Assembly (NCBI GenBank): GCA_027972325.1
Contig: JAPMOS010000398.1
Coordinates: forward strand, 1 to 21,025
DNA: 21,025 nt
Reading direction: 5' to 3'
DNA from: Paratrimastix pyriformis
Lineage: Eukaryota; Preaxostyla; Paratrimastigidae
Of this stretch, positions 14,867-21,025 are shown piece after piece (the first letter of the stretch is position 1; each line of letters opens with the position of its first letter). A model generated the notes under the pieces. That model searched no databases, was not told the DNA's origin, and was given only the letters and a program-made list of their open reading frames with translations. The position numbers and the translations under genes are program-made.

Positions 14867-15205
14867 CGCTCCTGCTCCTCCTCCTGCCCCCTCCTCCCTC
14901 CTCCTCCTCCCCCTCCCTCTCCTCCTCCTCCTCCTCCCTCCTCCTCCCTCCTCCTCCTCCTCCTCCCTCCTCCTCCTCCTCCTCCTCCTCCTCCTCCTCC
15001 TCCTCCCTCCTCCTCCTCCTCCTCCTCCCCTCCTCCCTCCTCGCTCCTCCTCCTCCCGCTCCTCCTCCTCCCGCTCCTCCTCCCGCTCCTCCTCCCGCTC
15101 CTCCCTCCTCCTTCTCCTCTCTCTTCCTCGATCCTGCTCCTGCTCCTCCTCCTCCTCCTCCTCCCGCTGCTCCCTGCTCATGCTCCTCCCGCTCCTCCTC
15201 CCACT
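14641..15205. repeat. (TCC)n / (TCCTGC)n tract, about 560 bases
   Basis: Nearly pure pyrimidine on the plus strand, mostly CCT with stretches of CTCCTG and CTCCCG. It is the complement, in composition and unit, of the GGA tract at 11,495-11,990. It ends about 25 bases before a predicted plus-strand 3' splice site (15,228). Frames through it (Ser/Leu/Pro or Glu/Arg/Gly runs) are not genes. Confidence 0.95.
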
Positions 15206-15228
15206 TTTCCTTTGCCGGCTGAGCGCAG

Positions 15229-15288
15229 AAGCCAGTGCCCGAAACAGGCCAGCCACATGAGTGGAATTCTACTGGCTTCTGCAACTTG
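15229..15288 (+). CDS. Possible exon after the pyrimidine tract
   Basis: Acceptor CGGCTGAGCGCAG, then exactly 20 codons, KPVPETGQPHEWNSTGFCNL, before a GTCTCC donor. In the frame that would join the exon at 14,617 (phase 2) it reads SQCPKQASHMSGILLASAT instead, so the frame is not settled. The following 280 bases hold a run of about 16 C, a CA-rich stretch (15,325-15,370) and C-rich DNA, which is either intron or the region upstream of the gene at 15,573. Confidence 0.35.
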
Positions 15289-15572
15289 GTCTCCCTGCCC
15301 TGTTCTCCCCCCCCCCCCCCCCCACGCACACACGCACACACGCACCACACACACCACCACACACATATCACACAGACATCACCACCCCCATCACCCCCAT
15401 CACTCCCACTCGCTACCCCTCGCTCCTCATCAGGCAACTCGCGAGCCCTCATCCACCCTGATCACTCGTCTTTGCGGCCCCCCTCACCACCACCCCTCCG
15501 CGGTCGAGTAGACTGCTAAGTTGAATTTTTCTCCGCTCCGATTTTTGCTCGATTGTTCTTTAACTGCCAGCC

Positions 15573-16188
15573 ATGAGCACTTCTACTGTTACTGGATCAG
15601 TTCCAATTGTGATTGAGGACGGTGCGGCGGGACGCCAGAAGAGAAGCCATGAGGGTCATGAAGAGGGGACGAAGAGGGACCGGACCGTGTGGGAGAAGGT
15701 CTGCTGTTCACACATGAAATCACTGCACGGTTGCCGCGGCTGCAAAGGGTGGAGCTCCGAGTTGGAGCCTGCAGTCTTGAGAAGTTCCATGTTTCTCACC
15801 CTCGCTATTTGTTTTCTGATCGTGGTGCAGGCGATTGGAGCGATGATTGTTTTCAAGCCGGAGATCGAGCCGATCAGCTATGCTGAGATCCAGGAAACCT
15901 TGGTGGGGACCATTGTGGAGGGGTCTTTCCCTCGGTTCACAGCCCTCTTTGATGAAGTGACTGAGGGCTTGGTGGTTGCCATTGAAGGCCTTGCTGACAA
16001 GTTTGGAGCGGAGATCGAGCCGATCAAAGGTGAGGTTGCGGCGTTTGAGCCAGATGTTATTGTGGAAAAGGTGTCGAAGGTGACCTTGGCTGGATTTATG
16101 CAGGCCACAACGGAGAATGACGTTGCAGCATGGCTGGGAAGGAGGAGTCTGTCAATCACTCACTGCTGTTGTCAGCTCAATGGTCATG
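15573..16188 (+). CDS. Single-pass membrane protein, unrecognised (first exon)
   Basis: ATG in a fair context (GCCAGCCATGAGC) after a T-rich leader. Residues 1-70 are polar and charged, with a Cys-rich patch (VCCSHMKSLHGCRGCKGW). A hydrophobic stretch at about 71-92 (MFLTLAICFLIVVQAIGAMI) can span a membrane. It is followed by acidic sequence with two PEIEPI/AEIEPIK repeats and long helices (FTALFDEVTEGLVVAIEG). The frame stays open to 18,008, but protein-like composition ends near 16,190, and the reading shifts to the exon at 16,331. The donor is uncertain; GTAGAT at 16,189 fits the phase. The hydrophobic stretch ends in TGGTGCAG after a T-rich run, so an in-frame intron there is possible. 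Confidence 0.55.
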
Positions 16189-16330
16189 GTAGATTCGCTT
16201 CGTATCTTTATGCTGTTTCCGGGCGTCTTTCAATGCTCATGGATGTCCTCCCCCTCCGATGGGGAGGTCCCGAGATTTTTCCCTGCTGTCGACGCCCCTC
16301 ATCGTGTGTTGATTACGATTTGTCCTGCAG

Positions 16331-16626
16331 ATGTGCGAATCAATGTGCCAGCTGGAATGTCGCTTGCCATTGTGAGGAGACGCGACCTTCCGACAGTGCC
16401 TGCGCTCAAGCAATGGTTGGAGACGCTCAACCCCCCGATCAGGCCCCAGATGATTGCGCGAAAGGGTCAAGCTTATGGTACTGGGAAGTGGGACGGCACA
16501 TGGCTCCTAACTGTAACGGAGGCAGAGAGGACAGCTATCTACGCGACCAAGGCGAGTGGACCTCCCTGCGCACGTACAATCGTGCGCAGGGAGGTCGTAA
16601 GGGTGCGTGCAAAGGGGTTGTTGTGA
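16331..16626 (+). CDS. Second exon of the membrane-protein gene (probable)
   Basis: A good acceptor (CGATTTGTCCTGCAG) is followed by VRINVPAGMSLAIVRRRDLP, LKQWLETLNPPIRPQMIARK and GKWDGTWLLTVTEAERTAIY, ending at a TGA at 16,624-16,626. Composition and length are those of an ordinary soluble domain. The same frame is open back to 16,117, but its upstream part looks non-coding and pyrimidine-rich. Phase 1 at the acceptor fits a donor at 16,189. I recognise no family. Confidence 0.45.
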
Positions 16627-16979
16627 ACATGAGCTTGTGTTTGGTTCGATTCTGTGAAAAGGGGGGGGCGAGAGGGGAGGTGCTGAAGACACAAAGAGGT
16701 GATCAATCCAAACAATCAGATAATACCAAGAGAAAGATAACTGAACGACCATATATTCTCAGAAGAGAGATTAGTACTGAATTGAGCCCTTACGCTGTTG
16801 AGCGTATTGAGTTGGGCAATACAGCGAAATCGGCGTTGGGCCTGAGAAGAGTCTCGGGCACGCTCGATCTTGTTATTGAAAACCAGTTGGTGGTGTGTTG
16901 GTGTGTTACACAGACTGGGGAAAGTGGGTGTGGGCTTGGCCGACATGATCAGGGGACGGTTTGTTGGCGTGGATGGCTA
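16627..16979. other. Gap between the membrane-protein gene and LINE copy 3
   Basis: Mixed composition, more A/T than the flanks around 16,690-16,830. A plus frame remains open across it as part of the 811-codon frame, but the product (for example RGDQSKQSDNTKRKITERPY) has no repeat, domain or match to the neighbours. It may hold the 3' UTR of the membrane-protein gene and the 5' junction of LINE copy 3, whose exact start I cannot place. Confidence 0.35.
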
Positions 16980-17914
16980 CGATACTGGAAATGGGGGAGC
17001 GGTGATAATAGAATAGTGTTGGGGACGGACCCAAAGGAAGAAGGAGGCGTGGGAAAGGAAACGTGGCGATCGGTGGGAAATCGGCCAGCCGGAGAGGGCA
17101 GCGCAGGAGGAAGAAGAACGAGCGGATGGGGATCTGATTTGGTGAAAAAGAAGGCCGGGGAATTGAAACAGTGGAATGGGGTAGAGCGGACGGTGGAGGG
17201 AACTGATGGGGCAGTAGCTTGCTACTGCCAGGTTGAGCACCCGGGGAGGGAATCTTCGGCCGGAGTTGGGCGGACGGGTCCCTGCATGAGCTGGCAGAGA
17301 ATGATGGCGGTTTGGTGGATATCCTTTTTGACGATTTTGATAGGTAGTGTTGGTAGGTTGTGTGTGTTTATGCAGGGGCTTTGTTTTTGGAAGATGGCCC
17401 TGATCGACTTGATCCAAGTCAGGGGGAGCCGGGAATACCACAGGCTATGGGCGCAGGTGAAGGGGGTAGTGCGAGGACATCGTTATTGGACCAAACGAAA
17501 TATATTTGGGGGGAATCGATGGGTGGGAATCTGTTTACTGGTGGCGATGGCTCAATGGGGAGGGACGGGCGTGAATCGGAGAGCGTGTGAAATCGACGCG
17601 GCTCTACAAAGCGAGGCGGCGTGGAAGGAGTGGGTGTGGATGATGGAGCGGCGGAGGTTTGGGCTTTGGGGGTGGGGACAGGATCCCAGCTGGCGGACTG
17701 GGAGGGCGGAGTGGCAGGCAAAGAGACTGGCCCGAAGAGGCGGACGAGGACGAGGTACGGGAGGAGAAGGAGGCTCTGATGGAAGGGGGAGGGGACGTGA
17801 CAGTGATGGAGGGATGATGGAGCGACCGGGCGAGTTGATTGGCGGTGGTGGCGGGCTGGAGGAAGTTGATGGGGCTGGCCTGTCGCAGGGGCGGGGGTCG
17901 GGAGGTACAGAGGC

Positions 17915-20410
17915 GTGTGTAATAAGTCGGGCCACCGTTGTTGGGTGGCAACAGCCCTCCAGGTGGTGGAAGCGGTGGGGGGGGCCGGGCAGTTGTTCGA
18001 TGTTGTGAGAGGGGTGGTTGGGGGAGACCCGGGTATGGAGCAGGCAATCTGGGAGAAGGGGATTGATGGGCTGGATGAGCTTCATGATGGGGATGCAGGG
18101 GATGCGGTGGCGGACTTGCTGAGGAAAGCTCGGATCCCGACAGGAGCGCGGATGAGGGTGGTGCACGTCTGTCAGGAATGCGGAAGGGTGAGCGAGGGCC
18201 GCGAAAGGGAGCGGGACTGCCTGATGGTGCGCCTGGAGAGGGACGGTGACAGAATGAGTGAAGCGGTCCGGAAGGTGGTGATGGCGGACGGACGAGTGCG
18301 GAAGAGGTGCCCAGAGTGTGGTGCCGATCGGTGGCACGCGCAGGAGGAACGGGCGGTGGGCATGGAGGATGTCATGGTGGTCCAGGTGGTTCGCGATCGG
18401 CGGGACGGCAGGGTGGACCAGTCGCAGTGGCGGGTGCAGCCGGACCCCGTGGAAGTTCTTGGCACGAATTACCGCCTGGAGGCGGCGGCGGAGTTCTGCG
18501 AAAGGAGAGGAGGGGGGCGACATTGGGTGGCGGTAAAGAGGATTGAAGGGGCATGGTGGCGCTTCGATGACAGCGTGGTGAGGGAGGTGGGTGAGGAAGA
18601 GACGAGGCATGGCGACATCTTTCTTTATGTGGCGGGGGCAGGGATGGGGTCGAGAATGCAGCGTTCGACGTGGGGACCGGCTTTTGGAGGGGGAGCAAAG
18701 AAGGGGGCAGACGGGAGGGCACAAGGGGGGACGAAGAGGGAGACGGGTAAGGCGGGGAGAGGTGAAGACCTGGAGGAGCATGAGATAGGGCAGTCGGGGG
18801 TGCGCCCGGTAACGGGGGACTCCTACCCGGGGGTGCCCAGGTATCCTGGGGACGGGATGAGCAGAAAGGCCAGGAAGAAGCGCGGGAAGAAGGACGCGAC
18901 AAGGAAGAAAAGGCAGGTGGCAAAGATGAGGGATATCGAGAAGACATATGACGAGAAGGCGGAGGAGGAGGAATTCCAGGGGGTGGAGAAGTGGTGCCAG
19001 GGCAAGAAGGAGGCCAACTTGAGGGCGGGGTTGCCGGCAAGGGAGGAGGGAAGGATGAGGGTCGTGGGGTGGAACGTGCGTGGGTTGGGGTCAGACTGGA
19101 AGAAGAGCAATGTGGCGGACCTGCTGCGAGTTGGGGGGGTCAACATTGCCCTCCTGCAAGAGACGAAAGGCACGAAAGACAACAAGCAACAGTTGGAGGA
19201 GAAGTGGATGAAGGGGTGGTGCTGGAGGAGCTCGGTGGTGGAGGACGCAGAAGCGCGGCACCCCAAGGGAGGGGTGATGATTGGGTATAGGCGGACCTTA
19301 CAGATAGCAGTGCGCAAGGTCAGGGAGGTGATCCCTGGCTACTTGATGTTTCTCGATTGGTCGGAGGGGAAGACCAACCTGAGGCTCATAAATCTGTACT
19401 ACCCAACAGGGGAGGGAGAGGACAAGGTGAGGGTAAGGAATGTCATTATCAGGAGGCTGGAAGAGTGCATGGCGGAGGGAGCAGCTGAGGGGAGGGGCGT
19501 GGTGGTGTACACGGACGCGAATAGCTGGGCCAAGGAGGTTGGGGAGCAGGAGATGCTGGGTCTGTATGACACGGCGAAGATGGTGGGTAAGCAGAACGAG
19601 ATTACATTCGTGCGTAACAAGAAGAAAGGAGGGAAGGGGGAGGTGGAGGAGGAGGGCAAGCAAGGGGGGAAGAAAGGGGAGGCCAGGCTGGACCTCTGCT
19701 TGGCAACGCAGGGGACGATGGCGCGAATGTTAGACAACATGTGGGTGTGGAGAAATGAGGAGGTTCAATGGCAGGAAGTCACAGACCATCACATGGTTGT
19801 CACCGACTTGAGGAACATGTTGCCGGCATGGGCGGGGACGCTGCGGAGGAAGGTGGCCATCTGCCCGTCCAGGTCGGACCTGGATGCTCTGCTGCGGGAG
19901 AAGAGGAAGGATGAGTATGAAGGGATGGTGGAGAAGATGCGCACGTACCGGGAGAAAGTGGCGGAATTGCTTCGGAGGGCGGTGGAGAAGGGGGCGGACC
20001 CGTCGTTCGAGCAGATGAGTGGGATCCTGCGGGAGACGGCGGGGAAGGTGTTTGGGTTCCGGGACGTGGCCAACACAGACAGGGATTATGAGCCCCATCG
20101 CATGAAGAAGCTGAGACGGAGGGCGATGGCGGAGCGGGACCCGAGCCTGAGGAGGGAAATGCAGAAGCAATTGGCCAAAATGAGAGGAGTGCATTACAGG
20201 AAGAGGGATCGGGCGTTGGAAGGGAAGCGCAAGCGCATATACAAGGGCATCATGACAGACGGGGTGGCACCGGTGACGTCGTATGCAACTAAGAATGCGG
20301 AGGGAAAGGTGGACAAGGTGGTCACAGATCCGGAGTCAGTGAAGAATGGATGGAGGAAGTTCATGGCGGACCTGGCAAGGAGGGTGTTGCCGGTGGGCCC
20401 GAGGGTGTAG
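17915..20410 (+). CDS. LINE polyprotein: USP-like cysteine protease and AP endonuclease
   Basis: The listed start is a GTG; the frame is open from 17,870 without an ATG, so the true start is elsewhere. Residues 1-245 resemble ubiquitin-specific proteases (peptidase C19): Cys box NKSGHRCWVATALQ with Cys9, a QDA-like helix (GDAGDAVADLLRKA, about 60-75), CxxC pairs at 86/89 and 132/135 as in the USP zinc finger, and a His box YRLEAAAEFCERRGGGRHWV with His203, then WWRFDDSVV with Asp218/219. Such enzymes remove ubiquitin. Residues 300-370 are basic. From residue 381 there is an AP-type endonuclease that nicks target DNA: WNVRGL (386), QETKG (Glu416), TDAN (Asp534), LDLCLA and TDHHMV (Asp624). The frame ends at an in-frame TAG, 20,408-20,410, before the reverse transcriptase. 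Confidence 0.88.
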   Translation: MCNKSGHRCWVATALQVVEAVGGAGQLFDVVRGVVGGDPGMEQAIWEKGIDGLDELHDGDAGDAVADLLRKARIPTGARMRVVHVCQECGRVSEGRERERDCLMVRLERDGDRMSEAVRKVVMADGRVRKRCPECGADRWHAQEERAVGMEDVMVVQVVRDRRDGRVDQSQWRVQPDPVEVLGTNYRLEAAAEFCERRGGGRHWVAVKRIEGAWWRFDDSVVREVGEEETRHGDIFLYVAGAGMGSRMQRSTWGPAFGGGAKKGADGRAQGGTKRETGKAGRGEDLEEHEIGQSGVRPVTGDSYPGVPRYPGDGMSRKARKKRGKKDATRKKRQVAKMRDIEKTYDEKAEEEEFQGVEKWCQGKKEANLRAGLPAREEGRMRVVGWNVRGLGSDWKKSNVADLLRVGGVNIALLQETKGTKDNKQQLEEKWMKGWCWRSSVVEDAEARHPKGGVMIGYRRTLQIAVRKVREVIPGYLMFLDWSEGKTNLRLINLYYPTGEGEDKVRVRNVIIRRLEECMAEGAAEGRGVVVYTDANSWAKEVGEQEMLGLYDTAKMVGKQNEITFVRNKKKGGKGEVEEEGKQGGKKGEARLDLCLATQGTMARMLDNMWVWRNEEVQWQEVTDHHMVVTDLRNMLPAWAGTLRRKVAICPSRSDLDALLREKRKDEYEGMVEKMRTYREKVAELLRRAVEKGADPSFEQMSGILRETAGKVFGFRDVANTDRDYEPHRMKKLRRRAMAERDPSLRREMQKQLAKMRGVHYRKRDRALEGKRKRIYKGIMTDGVAPVTSYATKNAEGKVDKVVTDPESVKNGWRKFMADLARRVLPVGPRV

Positions 20411-21025
20411 CGGGTGCCAGAAGGAAGGCCGCAGGAAGAGGGGAGGGTGATCATGGCCCCCCTCACAACGCATGATGTTGAGACAATCCTGGGGGCGCTC
20501 CCCGATGGTAAGGCGGCGGGCCCGGATGGGGTGACGGCAGAGATGATCCATGCCTGTGGGGAAGAGATCAAAGAGTGGTTGGGGAGGAGATACAATGAGA
20601 TGTTGGAGCGGAGTGAGGTGCCGCAGGAGCTTAAGGTCAGCTCGGTGTTCATGGCCACAAAGTCGCAGACAGAGCACCCCGGGGACCCGGCAGGCAGAAG
20701 GCCAATCACTTTGATACAAGTCTTTTTGAAGGGGTTGCAGGTGGTGGTGGCGTCGCGGTTTCAAGAGTGGTGCGTGCAAAAGAAGGTGTTTGGGGAGGAG
20801 CAGTTTGGGTTTCTGAGAGGGAGGAGGATTGAGACCCCAATTGCAGAAATTATGGGAGTGCTGACGGATGCAAAGATAATGGGAGGCAGGGAATTCCACA
20901 TGTGTTCGTTAGATATCAAAAAAGCCTACGATACAGTGGACATGGACGCACTGAGGAGGGGACTGAGACGGATGGGGGTGGAGGAGGCATTCATCAGGTA
21001 TGTGGACAGTCTGTATGAGGAAGGT
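20411..21025 (+). CDS. LINE reverse transcriptase, N-terminal part (same frame, after the TAG)
   Basis: The frame of the endonuclease continues without further stops from the TAG at 20,408-20,410 to the window end, about 205 codons. The RT signatures appear in order: ALPDGKAAGPDGVTAEMI (about residue 32), RRPITLIQVFLKGL (about 98), EEQFGFLRGRR (about 130) and motif A, MCSLDIKKAYDTVDMDALR, with its catalytic Asp (about 165). The YxDD motif lies beyond the window. A single TAG in an otherwise open frame points to one recent nonsense change or to stop-codon readthrough. The family uses TAG as a normal stop at the end of the methyltransferase-like ORF in copies 1 and 2. Confidence 0.9.

Larger units (their letters stand above)
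16980..21025 (+). mobile_element. LINE retrotransposon copy 3, with USP-like protease, endonuclease and RT; runs off the window
   Basis: The 5' boundary is approximate, set by the start of G-rich DNA with basic and acidic coding scraps. Confident coding runs from about 17,900: a ubiquitin-specific-protease-like domain, a basic linker, an AP-type endonuclease and the first third of a reverse transcriptase, cut by the window edge. Upstream, in the same frame, protein-like pieces occur at 17,024-17,130 (basic, SRRGQRRRKKNER), 17,237-17,344 (LHELAENDGGLVDILFDDFD) and 17,380-17,585, separated by stops; they may be remains of ORF1 or of the N-terminus. Base composition and style match copies 1 and 2, but no region is shared with them in this window, so same-family status is inferred. 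Confidence 0.85.

Noticed and set aside
14597-15452. Minus-strand Glu/Arg/Gly frames of 219 and 277 codons
   Set aside because: Translation of the complement of the TCC tract.
15573-18008. 811-codon plus-strand frame as one protein
   Set aside because: Protein-like character ends near 16,190. The frame then crosses a probable intron, the gap and the LINE 5' region in a frame different from the USP ORF. It stays open mainly because G-rich DNA has few stops.
17552-18781. 409-codon minus-strand frame opposite the USP-like domain
   Set aside because: Pro/His/Arg-rich shadow of a G-rich coding strand; the plus strand has clear domain motifs.
20408-20410. Proof of a reassigned TAG codon
   Set aside because: Two other copies of what seems to be the same family end an ORF with TAG at a conserved place, so one internal TAG is not enough.

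Overview
The window is nuclear DNA of a eukaryote. It carries three non-LTR (LINE) retrotransposon copies, GT-AG introns whose reading phases agree from exon to exon, an exon resembling the autophagy protease ATG4, and long simple repeats. The species cannot be named from the sequence; a GC-rich, intron-bearing protist or alga fits best. Composition changes sharply at about 1,740, from AT-rich DNA on the left to GC-rich DNA with a G-rich plus strand for most of the rest.

Layout. 1-1,740: AT-rich DNA with remnants of unrecognised coding sequence and a 127-bp tandem repeat. 1,748-4,424 (+): 5'-truncated LINE copy 1 with RNase H, a CCHC-type finger and a C-terminal domain that resembles an N6-adenine methyltransferase, ending in structured 3' UTR and a (CA)n tail. 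4,425-7,056: a GC-rich spacer with two divergent Ala/Pro-rich reading frames around a hairpin-rich centre; each frame is cut by an antisense LINE tail. 7,057 to about 9,950 (-): LINE copy 2, same family, tail-to-tail with copy 1. About 9,950-10,490: an inverted repeat, a 45-50 bp tandem array and an 18-bp palindrome. 10,500-14,140: a probable minus-strand multi-exon gene (ATG4-like) with very long C/T-rich introns and a G-rich minisatellite. 14,190-16,630: plus-strand exon-like segments, another long C/T tract, and a gene starting at 15,573 for a single-pass membrane protein. About 16,980-21,025 (+): LINE copy 3, running off the window.

The most unusual item is LINE copy 3. Its reading frame opens with a domain that has the signatures of a ubiquitin-specific protease (Cys box, QDA-like helix, two CxxC zinc knuckles, His box and an FDDS Asp), followed by an AP-type endonuclease and a reverse transcriptase. 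If copies 1 and 2 are the 3' end of the same family, the full element would read USP-endonuclease-RT-RNase H-zinc finger-methyltransferase-like domain. The last domain lies in an overlapping -1 frame in both copies 1 and 2. OTU- and Ulp1-type proteases are known in some LINEs; I know of no described LINE with a USP domain, but no search was possible.

A second pattern: the two longest pyrimidine tracts lie on opposite plus-strand orientations, but each is C/T-rich in the sense of the gene predicted around it, and each ends at a predicted 3' splice site.
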